NCBI RefSeq assembly: GCF_000203815.1
Contig: NW_004457735.1
Span: forward strand, 2,418,001 to 2,482,000
From: Cavenderia fasciculata
Lineage: Eukaryota; Evosea; Eumycetozoa; Acytosteliales; Cavenderiaceae
Length of the DNA: 64,000 nucleotides
Direction: 5' to 3'
Shown: positions 45,731 to 58,129 of the stretch, piece by piece
Layout: the number at the start of each line of letters is the position of its first letter
Position numbering within the stretch: the first letter of the stretch is position 1
The notes under the pieces: generated by a model
The model's database searches: none
What the model saw: the letters and a program-made list of their open reading frames with translations, nothing else
Told to the model about the DNA's origin: nothing
Made by a program: the position numbers and the translations under genes

Positions 45731-46221
45731 GACGACAGACTGTGAGACATGTATGTTTACCCCCACCACCCACAAACTCATCATCATCCAGCAATGAAAA
45801 TTAATTATGCTCATCAGATATAATTATAAACCCCCCACTACCCACACACAAACTAACAAATATTAAAAATATTTAAATAATTACCGAGTGTTTCTTGGTA
45901 TTACCCTAACCAACCTTCTCACTCTCTCTCATACTCTATATTATCGACTGATCATCCACTTTATTTCTTTTATGAAACTTGTTTCAAAAATCGTATGATA
46001 TACAGATAATAATAGTGTCCTACTATTATCTCTCTTTCTCTCTCTCTCTTTTACCTTCTCTATACTCAAACTCTTAAACTTTAATTAACCATCTAACTCT
46101 TTCTCTTATTTTTTATTTTTTTTCTTTCTTCCATCTATCTATAGTCTTACAAACACAATTATTACTACTACCTATCAACAATTAAAAATCAAATCATTTA
46201 TTTTACATTCATTATCCAATC

Positions 46222-49200
46222 ATGAACCCATTAATTATCATCTTTATTTTGTGTATCCTTGTATCATCTGTTTTTGCCAATTTGTCTTGCAACAACCAAT
46301 ATGTCTTTGTCAACGACACCAACTCATTGCCATCATCTTTTTCATTGTTTGACCATGTTGAACAACAACAATCAAATATCAACCAAAATAAAAATATTTC
46401 TTTGTCTATGATGATGCAGCCATTATCCGTTTCATTGTCATCTTTTGATCATTTTGAACATCCAATCATTCTTAACAAAAACAAAAACAACAAAAACAAC
46501 ATCATCAACAATAATAATAATAACGATATCCATTCATCTATTTCACAAACCCAATTTGATTCAAATCATATTTTTTCTCAATTTCTTTTAACATCAAACC
46601 ATACTTTTATTCCTGTCTATAACAACAAAAATAATAATAATTTATCTTTTAATTCATCAATTTCAATTCCTTTGTCCCAATCCCATTTCCAGTTACCATT
46701 AAATCACTCAACCAACAACCATATTATTTTTTATGACGACAAAGAGGAGGAGGAAGAAGAAGAGTATGTTCAATTGAACAGTAACAGCAGCAACACCACA
46801 ATCTCATGTTTCAACCATGTTGAACATCAATTCATTTCCATCAACTATCCATTACCAATTAGTAGTTTTCCATCGTTTTCACACAATATTCACTTTAACT
46901 CAAGCCATGTTTTGTTTATCTCAAATCATTCAACAACCAAAAACCATATTATTTTAGAGGAGGAGGACTTCAACAACAGTCCAATTTCAATCTCGTGTTT
47001 CAATGTTATCCATCAATCAAATCTCATCTTAGAGGATGAGGAGGAGGAGGAGTTTGTTCAATTGAACAACAGCAGCAAAAGCACACATTCATTAACATGT
47101 TTAGACAATGTTAAACATCAATCAATTCCAATTAACAATCAATCAAATAATAATAACTATTTTTCATTAATTCATTCATCATCATTGATTTCACCTATTC
47201 CATTTTCAAACACTTCCACATCATCATCATCATCATCAACATTATATTTATTATCAAATACAATTAATTCAACAAGATCAAAGACAAGCCCATTTTCAAG
47301 ATACTCCAGCAACATCTCAAGAATAGAAAACAACAACGCTGGTAACAAGCTCTGACAATTTAAAGCATTTTACTGATACCTCTTCTTTTAATTTTATAGA
47401 TACCAACAATTATTTTGATTCTCTCAACTGTTTCGGAACCAATCATTCAAATAATACAACAATACAACGACAATCATCATCATCACCAATCAATCATGAT
47501 ACAATCCTCAACACAATCCACATTCAAAAATCAACTCCACCATCTTCAAACAATAATAATAATAATAACATCAAAAATAATACCAATGAATCAGCCTCAC
47601 TTATTCACTCATTAAACATGTACATTCCATTTAATTCAAGTGATGTTTCGACCAATTGTCGATCATCACCATTACTCTTTAATCATTCAACAACCAACCA
47701 TTTTCTTTTAGCAGAAGAGGAGGAGCAGAAGGAGGTGTCATTTCAATTGAACACCAACAACAACAACAACAACACAATAACAATCTCATTGTCCAACCAT
47801 GTTGAACATCATTCAATTCATAATAATAATAATAGTATTTCTTTCCATCAATCAACCATTTTATTTTATAATTCAAGTGATACTCAATGTCAATCAAATC
47901 ATTCATTCATTCCTGACAATAATAATAATTTATTTTTAATTCATCCATGTCAATTCCTTTTAATTTTCAATTACCATTAAATCACTCAACAACCAACAAC
48001 CACATTCTTTTATATGTTCAATCGAACAGAAACAAAACAACAAATTCAATCCCATTTTTCGATCATCAACCAATCATTTCCATCAATAACAACAACAACT
48101 CATCATCATCATCATTCTCATGTTTCAACCATGTTGAAACATTCATATCAAATAACAACAACAATAATAACAAAAATATAAAAACAATTAATAACATCAA
48201 TAACACAAGACCAACAAATAATAATGATAGCATCACACCTCCAAAAAATCGACCATACAATAATAACAAAAACACTACCAAATCATCTTCATCATCATTC
48301 TCATGTTTCAACCATGTTGAAACATTCATCTCTGCCAACAAACAAACAAATAATAATAAGAATAATAATTCTTCATTAATTCATCCAACATCCAATCATT
48401 ACACTACTCCAACCATTTCGACAACCAATCATTTTGTTCCAACTCCATCTTTGTTCAATTTCAACTCATCCACATTCACATTAAACAATCCAACAACAAC
48501 AACAACAACAATCTCAATGTGTCAAATATCAAAGAGAAGTCCATTTTCAAGACACTCCAACGTTTCACGATTACAAAACAACTCGGTAACAAGCTCTGAC
48601 AATTTAAGCCATTTTACTGATTCCTCTTCTTGCCAATCACCAAATCATTCAACAACCACCAACAATTTTAATTTAGATCAGGAAGAGTCTGTTCAATTGA
48701 ACAGCAACAGCAATACAATCTCATTTTCATATTTCAATCAATCAATTCCCATAGATAATAATAATATTTCATTCTTCAACGACCATCAATCATCGATTCC
48801 ATGTTTTAAACCTAGTGATATTTTAACTCATAGTCAATCACCACAATTAATATTAAACTATTCAACAACCAACAACCACATTCTTTTAGAGTTTGTTCAA
48901 TTGAACAGCAACAGCAGTAGCAGCACAAATTCATTAACATGTTTAGACCATGTTAAAAACCAATCATTTCTTTTTAATAGTAATCAATCAAATAATAATA
49001 ATTATTATTCATTAATTCATTCATCCATTTCTCCTAATCATTTCAACTCATTCACATCATATATATCAAATATAATCAATTCAACAAGATCAATTGCAAG
49101 CCCATTTAAATCAAGACACTCCAACATTTCAAGATTAAAAAACAACCCGGTAACAAATAACAATAATAATAATAATACCAACACCAAATTAAAAAATACA

Positions 49201-49584
49201 AATAACAACAATAACAACAACAACTCATCATCATCATCATCATTCTCATGTTCCAACTATGTTGAAACATTCATCTCAACCAACAATCAATCAAAAAATA
49301 TTAATAACAACAATAACAATAATAAGAACAAAAATAATAACAAGAACAAAAATACAAAAACAAATAACAACATCAATAACAACATCAATAACACAAGAAC
49401 AACAAACAATAATAATATTACAATCTTTGCCGATCACTTCAACGCATCCACAGTCCATATTCACCAATCCATCCACAATCGATATTCACCAATCAATCCA
49501 CTCACCACCCATCAATCATATATTCATCTCCAATCAATCCACAATCTTCAATCACAAATCACTCAACAATCTGCAAACAATTAA
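46222..49584 (+). CDS. Secreted Asn/Ser/His-rich modular repeat protein
   Basis: A clear signal peptide (MNPLIIIFILCILVSSVFA) begins a very long Asn/Ser/His-rich reading region. Exon 1 (46222..47341) joins at donor GTAACA to exon 2 (from 47400), keeping the frame. Near 47935-47950 the frame shifts by one base relative to an earlier repeat of the same sequence, and it then stays open to 49584. Repeated modules include FNHVE or FDHVE motifs, LNHSTTNNHILL, a short Glu run plus FVQLNSNSS, SLTCLDHVKHQS and SPFSRHSNVSRL. The SPF module recurs at about 47288, 48528 and 49088. A possible last exon at about 50090-50141 would end with a hydrophobic GTLIIILFNSF. The function is unknown; a cell-surface or extracellular matrix protein is a guess. 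Confidence 0.6.
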
Positions 49585-50141
49585 AATACAAACAACGATA
49601 ATCCAAACAATAATCAAACAACAAACAATAATAATACAAACAATATTCAAACAAACAATAATAATATAAACAGCAATAATAATAATAATTCAAACAATAC
49701 AAAAAATAACATAAAAAATAATAATAACAACAATATATTATATATTTCACAATCCAACTCTTCCTCCTCCTTTTTTACCTCTTCAACGTCCATGCAACCC
49801 CCTCATTGTTCACCAACAAATAATAACCTTCCAATTACAACAAAGAATAATCATAATAATTTTACCAATCACTCCAATCCACAATCTTCATTCACCAATC
49901 AATCAATCATTCAATCATCAACAATCTGCTAGTCAGTTGCAAGTCCCAAATTCAGTGATCAAGAGTACCAGTTTCCAAGCAAAAATCACCACCATTCGTA
50001 GACCAACCTAATTAACTCTGTATCAAATGTTGATAATTAATTATAAATTTACTTACTCTTTTTCTTTTTATTTTATAGGTACACTAATCATTATTCTCTT
50101 CAACTCTTTTGGTAATAACAACATCTTAATACAACAATAAC

Positions 50142-50193
<52 letters not shown>
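50142..50193. repeat. (AAT)n microsatellite
   Basis: About 17 AAT units in tandem, following the Asn-rich gene region. Confidence 0.9.
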
Positions 50194-50225
50194 TACAACA
50201 ACCAATTACAATCCTCTTCTTTTCT

Positions 50226-50454
50226 AAAAAAAAGATATTTAATTACTTTTACCCAAGTGGTTTCCCTCTATACTCTTTTCTTTTTATACATTTTCCGTTG
50301 GCGTCGTCCGTGTCCGTTGTTTAGTCCATCATCGTCCGTCCATCCATGTTCCACGTCCCTAGGCTTTTATACCCAAAAAAGATATTCAATTACTTTTACC
50401 CAAGTGGTTTCCTTTACAAAAAGATATTAAATTACTTCACCCAGAGGGTTTCCC
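50226..50454. repeat. Three dispersed copies of a 38-bp repeat
   Basis: Copies at about 50226-50265, 50375-50412 and 50417-50454 share AAAAAGATATT, AATTACTT and CCCAAGTGGTTTCC. The third copy is slightly shorter. The copies lie in non-coding DNA and in direct orientation. Origin unknown. Confidence 0.7.
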
Positions 50455-50516
50455 AGGTTCGCCCCCGTGTAAGTCGATTTTCTTCGCATTGGGGGGCTTT
50501 TTTTTTTTTTTGGACT

Positions 50517-50545
50517 GTTCCCATGGTCTAAACAACCATGGGAAC
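50517..50545. repeat. Hairpin with 11-bp perfect arms
   Basis: GTTCCCATGGT (50517-50527) and ACCATGGGAAC (50535-50545) pair across a 7-nt loop. A run of T residues precedes the hairpin. It may be the end of a small element or a structured RNA. Confidence 0.6.
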
Positions 50546-51120
50546 AACCAAAACTATATTTTTCTATTTCTTTCTTTCTCTTTTTTCCCTCTCTTTTTTT
50601 ATTTCTTATTTTTTATTTATTATTTATTTATTAATTCTTTCACCCGCCAAATCAATATTATTTTATTCTTATGAATTTAAAATTAATTCATCAGAATTTG
50701 TAATAATTATTTGTAACAAATATTTGTGACACTACAACTATAGCAATATGTGTCTATATAAAGGTGTGCATCCAAAGATGGTTTATGGGTTTGTAACTTT
50801 AATTTATTAAAATTAAAACTTTATAATAAAAATAAAATAAAAAAGCAACCACACCACTTCACCAACTCTGACTTTTTGATCAGACCATTTATTATTTTAT
50901 TTTTCTTGTATTTATAAATATAATTAATGACTTGTTAATCACATTATATTCATACATATATGTATTCATTATCAATAGATAGAGATAGATACTAGCTGTA
51001 ACAAGTGATAGAAAAGATTGTGATACTTAGGAATGTAAAGACATCTCTTTGTTTTAAGAGTATTATAATTATATTTATATTTCTTTTTAACTATTTTTCA
51101 ATCATTGTTTAGCTCCATAC

Positions 51121-51301
51121 TCCACCAACCATTCATATTACATCTTTGATCTTCCACCGGGCCACGATGGTTGGTGGAATAATCCATTCATAATCAATCG
51201 GGCAGAGCCAGCAGCCATCATCCGTTGTCCAATATCCATTGCCTCCCCAGTCATCATTGTCGATGATCAACTATCATCCACCAGGTGGAAGATCAAGGAT
51301 G
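51121..51301. repeat. Interleaved inverted repeats
   Basis: TCCACCAACCAT (51121-51132) pairs perfectly with ATGGTTGGTGGA (51167-51178). CATCTTTGATCTTCCACC (51141-51158) pairs, with one mismatch, with 51284-51301. The second left arm lies in the loop of the first stem. No reading frame explains this structure. Confidence 0.6.
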
Positions 51302-51514
51302 GAATATGCAATATCCGCCGATGAATGATTAAAAATCAGAATTGGAATCTGACATGACAAACAAAAAAAGGTAGATGATGTGGGGTTTATGATAATTGTA
51401 TAATACAAGCAACCAATAAAATTTACTTTTTAATTAAAATTAAATATAAGACTTCAAATATGTTTAATATCTATTTAATTTCAATCTCATTATCCCATTT
51501 CATTCTTGGTATTA

Positions 51515-51905
51515 CATCCATCCACCATCCACTATCCATCATCCATCCTCTATCCATCCATCCATCCTCCATCCGTCCTTCCTCTATCTATTCATCCATC
51601 CATCCCTCCTCTATCCCCCATCCATCCATCCATCCTATATCCATCCATCCTCTATCCACCATCCATCCATCCTCCATCCATCCATCCTCCATCTATTCAT
51701 CCATCCATACTCTATCCACCATCCATATTCTTCCATCCTCTATCCATCCTCTATCCACCATCCATCATCTATCCATTATCCATCATCTATCCATCCATCA
51801 TCTCTCCATCCATCCTCTATTCATCATCCTCTATCCACCATCCATCTTCCATCCATCCATCCACCATCCATCCTCTATCCGCCATCCATCCATCCATCCA
51901 TCCAT

Positions 51906-51936
<31 letters not shown>

Positions 51937-52018
51937 CCCATCCTCTATCTACCATCCTCTATCCTCTATTCTCAATCTACCATCCATATGTCCTCTATCC
52001 ACCATCCACCGTCCATCT
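51515..52018. repeat. ATCC-based minisatellite (about 500 bp)
   Basis: The region is built of CATC, TATC and CATCCTC units such as CCATCCATCCTCTATCCACC, with a pure (CATC)n core at about 51885-51930. Several frames are open throughout (Pro-Ser-Ile-His repeats), which is a consequence of the repeat and not evidence of a gene. Confidence 0.92.
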
Positions 52019-52094
52019 AAAATTAAGGATGGTCCATTAGGAGTAGATTTATTTGATTTATTTAATCAACAATAGCAAAACAGTTGCAGAAGAA

Positions 52095-52140
52095 GGGATA
52101 ATACTTTGATTTGTTATTTAATTGATCAAAGTATTATCCC
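52095..52140. repeat. Hairpin with 16-bp perfect arms
   Basis: GGGATAATACTTTGAT (52095-52110) and ATCAAAGTATTATCCC (52125-52140) pair across a 14-nt AT-rich loop. It lies just past the hydrolase stop codon (leftward gene), so it may fall in that mRNA's 3' end, or be a small foldback element. Confidence 0.7.
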
Positions 52141-52256
52141 ATTTTATAACAACAAAGATTGAAATGATATATGCGCGGTATATATATATATACACCAATA
52201 ATAATATATTATTGGCTATTTATTTTTAATGTACAATTATTTTCTTTTTTTTTTTT

Positions 52257-53517
52257 TTAGAATTGATCTTTTTGATTTAATAAATCTCTTCTAATATCCT
52301 TTTCAACTTTTGGTAATGCATTGAGAATAGAGGTATGGAATTGATCAACTGCGTCGATATAACAATGATGACCACTCTTTTCAAGAATTACTACATCTTT
52401 GATATTTGATAGCTCCTCTTTTAATTTGTATCCAGGTTCTCTGTCAATCCAAGAGTTTGAACCATAGAGCATGGTAACATCAATATCTGGATGAAGTTTT
52501 TTAATACGATCATATAATGGATTGGATGCCCATCCCAATGGCAATGACAATAAACCAAAGAGGTACTCTCCAGTCGCGGGCGATTGTGCGTTACTATGAT
52601 AAATATATTCAGCTACACGATTAACTACTGCTGGTGTTGATGTTACTGGTGCTGCAGCCGATCCTTCTCCTGCTCCTGCCGCTGCTGGTGGTGGTACTTG
52701 TTTTTTATCTACATCTATTGCAACTGTTGCAGCTGCAGTTCCATTGGCTACCAATTGTTGTTTTCTTGGTGGGACTGGATCAAGAGGATAGATATTTTCA
52801 AACTTTTGTAAAATGTCACCTCTAACCTTGTAGATAATGTCTGGGCCAAATGGACCGAGTGCACGTAATATACTGAGTGGGACGTCTGGTGTGATGATCT
52901 TGCTCAATATCTTGAGTGATGTTGGGAGGTGTTGATCATAGTCGACTGGTCTCTCGGGGATACCCCAACTGTCAGCCAACACCAAACGATTGACACGTTG
53001 TGGATACTTTAGAGTAAAACAGGCCGATAAATAGCCGCCAAGTGAATGTCCCAACAAATCAAACTTTTGTAATCCAACTACATCGGACCACTCATTAATC
53101 GAATTGATCCAAAACTCTTCAGCTTGATCACTAGTCTTTAATTCTTTTACATCTGGTCTTGAACTTCTTCCAAATCCCAATAAATCAATTGCATACTAAA
53201 AAAAGATTGAATAAATAAATAAGTAAATAGATTAAGAATCAATGTATGAATATTTTTTTTTGTTTACATACAACTGTATAATGTTTTGAAAGGAAATCAA
53301 TGTTGGCACACCAGAAACCTAGTGCAGCACCATATCCATGAATCAATACGAGTGGTTCACCACTACCAGCTTTGACAGTGTTGATATAGTGGTCTCCAAC
53401 CTTTACCATTTTCTGTTCATAAGGAACTTTGATATTCTCCATCATTCTCTTTTCGGCAAACTCGTGTTCATCGGGTGATGACTTTATCCATCTAAAATTC
53501 TTCCAATATGAACTCAT
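52257..53517 (-). CDS. Alpha/beta hydrolase, ABHD4/ABHD5 family
   Basis: The core model is join(52257..53195, 53272..53517), 394 residues from the Met in MSSYWKNFRWIK. Oxyanion-side LVLIHGYGAALGFW, then LLGFGRSS, the nucleophile elbow GHSLGG (about residue 130) and the His region SGHHCYID mark an active hydrolase. In ABHD5 the nucleophile is Asn, so this one is nearer ABHD4, an N-acyl-phospholipid lipase. A Pro/Ala/Val-rich insertion (residues about 210-260) interrupts the fold. The frame is open upstream to about 53770 without an ATG (TKNILSILAQKGISLNNK and a Gln run), which suggests a further 5' exon carrying a targeting peptide that I could not place. A partial copy lies at 45.3 kb. Confidence 0.85.
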
Positions 53518-53779
53518 TTCTATTAATTCTTCTATATTACTTTTAATATTATTATTATTATTATTACTATTATACAATCGGTTGAATGAATATCCTTTAT
53601 TGTTGTTGTCGTTTGTTGTCTTTTTTTGTTGTTGTTGTTGATTATGTTGATTTAATTTATTTGATAGTACAGTTGATGCAGATACAATGATTGGTTTGAT
53701 AGTCTTGTTGTTTAAACTAATACCCTTTTGAGCAAGGATACTGAGAATGTTTTTAGTTGCGGGATACAGGTTTTAAAAC

Positions 53780-54423
53780 TTTAATGATAGTTTGAACTCT
53801 ATCTCTCTCTTTCTTTAAAAAAAATATTATATTATAGTTTTGAAAATTTTATATAAATAACAATAATAATAAATAAATAAAAGGTAGATTTATAATAATA
53901 AAACAATAGGTTGAGATTTTACTTTTCTGCTCTTTGGAAATTATCGAATTTATTTATTTTATTTATTTCGATTTTTTATTTTTATACTGCTCCTAATGTT
54001 TGCGTCACAATAAAATAGCTTTTGATGATTCACGTCGGTGACAAGTTAATTATCTTTTGCAAGAAAGAAGAAGGATTGATGTCATCATCAGAGTCATACA
54101 ATCATCATTCATTTCATTCATTGTCAACCCCTACAATAATTATATTTATATCTTTGCAATGATGGTGATGATGATCTTCAAGATCGATCGAGTGTTATTA
54201 ATATTATTCTCTTGATAATTCGAGCTTTTACTCAAACACTACCTCTATCCTTGATTTTTCTCATATTTTCTACTCTTAGACTCTTCTCATCACCAGGCTT
54301 TTTCTACGAATGGGTGCAATATATTGTCAACCATTGCAACAATCAACATCAAAACTTACACTTTAAACTTTATTATTATTTATCTTTTAAAAAAGAGAGA
54401 GAGAAAGAGTTTAGTTTTATAAA
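53780..54423. other. Intergenic, divergent promoter region
   Basis: AT-rich spacer between the leftward hydrolase and the rightward PARP gene. It may contain the missing first exon of the hydrolase. Nothing else is recognised. Confidence 0.5.
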
Positions 54424-56499
54424 ATGGTCTCACCTGAATCATCATCATCGTCATCAACATTATTTAAAGGATTAGTATTTTGTATATTAGGCAAAACATC
54501 AGTTGCAAGTTATTTAATTGCAGATGATATCAAGAAACATGGAGGATCTCAATCCTACACTATTGGACTCTCCAACTATGTATTAACAAGTCGTGTAGAC
54601 TCTTTACAATCATCGAAATTAAAACAAATTGTCGACGATAACATTGTCATCCTATCAGACACTTTTATCAATGATTGTATCAAATCAAAACAATTAAAGG
54701 ATTTTAAACTGTATCAATTAGAATCAAAATCTTTTATTACTCAAGCAGCATCATCATCAACCTCTTTATCAAAATCAACTGATAATAGTACTACCAGCTC
54801 TAACAGTGCTGCCACTACTACTACTACTACACCAACGATTGAAATTGATCCAACCACTACACATATTTCTGGTATTTCAATTTATGGAGATACTGATAAA
54901 CACCAACCAAAGTTTTCATCTTATTATGAAATTCTGTCAAGTCATTTATTACAAGTATGAATACAATATAGTATTATTAAAAGATTTTACATTTATTAAC
55001 CTTTCTCTTTTTTTATATTTAGTGTTCATCGTTTGTAAAAAATAATAATGTTAATAAATTCTTTTATTTGGAATTACAAAAATGTAATTTGGATGATGGA
55101 AATATCAAGTATAGAATTTATACTCAATTTGGTGTATGTATAAACATTAAACTTTAACTTGGTTTTAACTAAATATTAATTATTATTTTTTGTTTAGAGA
55201 ACAAATGAATTAAAATCATCAACAAAACAACATAGATATTTTTTTGATTATAAAGAATGTTGCGATGTTTATAGTTCAATTTATAACAACAAGACTAGTG
55301 AAGAAAATGGATACAAAAATGTATTGGTATCTCATTCTTTAATTGGTTCACCATTAAAGTTGTCGAAAAACACAAACACCAAAGACAATGACAATGCATC
55401 CAATTCCTTGTCACAGTATGCCAATATTGTTGATGAGGATGTTGAACGTGTCAAACAACGTACCTATGTCTCCAAAGAGGTATCGGATCTTGTTTCTTAT
55501 GTGTTTGAAAAGTCTACAAGATCGTTAATTGGAAATTTCTCTGTTACCTTTAGTGATAAAGGTATAGAGACACCACTAGGTGTATTGTCATTGGACCAAG
55601 TCACCAAAGGAGAAACCATTCTCAAACAAATTTATTCTCTCATGTTGGATCAAGACCAACAAGACGACGATGAAGAGAATGAGCTCATTGGTAAATTAAG
55701 TTCTGAATTTTATTCAGTCATTCCAACAAAGATTGGACAAACTCAAAAGGAACGTGCTAGAGCTCAATTCAAAAGTTTGGCAGATGTTGATAATATGATG
55801 GAGAATGTACAGTTGATGAAGGATCTTGCTACTACCAGTGAAAGAAACAAGTCAAACTTGGTCACTGGTACATTGGTCGATATGAAGTACGAATCACTCG
55901 GTACAACAATCCATCATTGTCACCCTTCATCTTCAGACTATGGTATTGTAAATCGACTTTTACAAAAGGACTTGGATCCATCCTCCTCCTCCTCCACGTC
56001 CTCCATCACTTTGGTCAATGTCTATCGTCTAGCCAAAGAAGAAGAGGAAATCAATTTTAGAGAGGATATTGGCAATGTTAAACTTTTGTATCATGGAACA
56101 AAAAGTGAAAATATTGTTGGTATCTTGGTAAGAGGTCTATTAATGCCTCAAATTGTATTGAGCAAGGGTGGAAAAAGATCAGACTTTGGTCATCTCGGAG
56201 CAGGTATTTATTTTGGTGACAATATCTCTACCAGTTTAAAGTTTACCAAAGGCAGAAAAAAGGTTGACAGAACCATCGTCCAACAAAGAGCCTTTTTATT
56301 TGTTGCCATGGTAGCACTCGGTGATATCAGTGAACAATTTGCAGTACAACCACTCATCATGAACCCTCCAACAGGTCATCACAGTATTCAAGGTGTTAAA
56401 TCTACTCCCTCCCAACCATCTTACTTTACACAAGATGAATTTGTCATTTATTCTACCGATCAACAAAAGTTATTATATCTTTTAGAATTGAAATATTAA
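54424..56499 (+). CDS. Poly(ADP-ribose) polymerase with BRCT and WGR domains
   Basis: The model is join(54424..54954, 55023..55133, 55198..56499), 647 residues. A BRCT-like domain occupies about 12-95 (LFKGLVFCILGKTS ... VILSDTFINDCIKS), then a Ser/Thr linker, a WGR domain (about 178-265, YRIYTQFGR), a helical regulatory domain (about 300-430) and the catalytic domain. The H-Y-E triad is present as LYHGT (about 513), GIYFGD (about 550) and DEFVIY (about 627), so poly- rather than mono-ADP-ribosylation is expected. It uses NAD to modify proteins at DNA breaks, in the nucleus. Zinc fingers of vertebrate PARP1 are absent, as in several dictyostelid PARPs. Confidence 0.93.
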
Positions 56500-56850
56500 G
56501 TACTAAATAACAGAAATTCTATTAAACTAGGACAAGAATAATAATAAATCTTTTAATAACTCAAGTCTGAACCCCAAAGAAGTAGTGACATCACACATAG
56601 ACTAATTTCCGTCTTTTTCGTAGCATCGATTTTTTTCTTTATGCTTTCCGCTTTTAAAACCATGACCTTTAAAATATCTAGCTGACCTCAAAAAAATCCG
56701 ATTTCTATTATTTTCTGTTTTAGATAGTTTAGTAAGACATTATATAAGATGACAACTGTTGTTTCATTGTTTACATCATTCAATAATAATAATAATATAA
56801 CATTCACTATATATCTATATCTATATAAATATTTATAATATAATACAAAG

Positions 56851-58024
56851 ATGACAATCTACGTTTACTTACCAATCGATAAAAATACAAAGTCACCAGA
56901 CTACTTTTCACCAACCATTGAAAATACAAAGGACTCTTTGTTGGCTGCTATCAGTGTATTACCACCAGTTGCAGAAGATGAAGACAACAACAATCACTAC
57001 TATGGTGGTGGTAACAACGATCCATTTGAAGGTGTATTAAAGGAAGTACACAAGGAATGGATTGAAGTCATGTCATATAGTCACAATGTTGCTAATCAAT
57101 GTGACTCTGAAGCTGGTTCTGCTCACTTTGGTGAATTTGTATGTAAACAAGCAAATCTAACAACAAAGCATCGCATGACTAAATATAGATATATTAACAC
57201 ATTGTTCTTTTTCTTTCTTTTTCACTTTTTATCTATTTTTTTTGTAATTTTAGACAATGACCAAATTTATTTGTTCATTATCACCAGTATTAAATTATTT
57301 CTGTCTCAAAAACGAATTCATTCCAAAGGTTATCTTTAGAGCTCAAACCACCAAGAAGAAAGGTATCCTCAGTGTTTTGGAATATGAGTTTGAAGCAGTC
57401 GCCATTACCAACCAATCGGTGAGTGGAGGTGCCGGTGGAAAACCAGTCGAAACCATCTCATTGAAGCCAACCACTGTCATGCACAAGATGTATGAGATCG
57501 ATCTTGCATCTGGCGAGTACATCACTCAAAGAAAGATGTCTTTCAACGTTTCAAGCAACTTGGGCAGCAGATCCATCGTCAACCAAGACAAGGTGATTGA
57601 CGACATTGCCAAGGATCACGTATTGGACGACAATGAACCAGAAAAGGTCAAGCTCCTCAAGGAAATGGGTCTCGTCAGTGCTCACCAACACAAGTTTACC
57701 AACTCTTTCAACTATTACAGAATCCTCGCCTCTTTTGACCCACCACTCTACAAAAAGATTGCCATCCCATCACCAAAGACTCGTGCCGGTCTCATTGAAA
57801 ACACTGCCAAGGCTATTGGCAAGAAAGCCTCAGACATTGAAGCAATCTATGATTCTGGTATCTTGGTTGAAATCGAATGTGATGAAGATTTGAAGGATTT
57901 GAATAGTTTAAGCAGTGTATTTGTAAAGGTTGATGGTAAATATATTGGTATTGAGAGTAAGCCAGAAGTTGCTCCAGAAGTTGCTCCTGTTGCTGCTGCT
58001 GAACCAGAAGTTGCCGCAAATTAA
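56851..58024 (+). CDS. Eukaryotic Hcp-fold (type VI secretion tube-like) protein
   Basis: The model is join(56851..57138, 57254..58024), 352 residues, with a phase-0 intron inside the Hcp-like region. Residues about 62-190 follow the order of bacterial Hcp proteins: HKEWIEVMSYSHNVANQ matches the beta strand before the first loop, GSAHFGEFTMTKF the SFTK strand, then SPVLNYFCLKNEFIPKVIF, LEYEFEAVAITNQSVSGGAGG and VETISLKPTTV. In bacteria Hcp forms the hexameric tube of the type VI secretion machine. The N-terminal 60 residues hold an acidic/Asn insertion. The C-terminal 100 residues (YKKIAIPSPKTRAGLIENTA, then ILVEIECDED) look like a ubiquitin-like or CP2-C-terminal-like fold, weakly. No signal peptide is visible. 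Bacterial contamination is unlikely given the intron and host-like codons. Confidence 0.75.
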
Positions 58025-58129
58025 ACTCTTAAATAAATAAATTGTTGTATAAATCTATTGATACCAAAGAAGCTTTTATTTATTTAAATACATTAATTAA
58101 TTATCTTGTCTTTATATTTATCTTTATAT

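Noticed and set aside
51460-52075. Ser/Pro/Ile/His-repeat open frames
   Set aside because: Translation of an ATCC minisatellite; several frames are open at once.
56851-58024. Bacterial contamination as the source of the Hcp-like gene
   Set aside because: It has a spliceosomal-type intron, AT-rich amoebal flanks and host-like codons.
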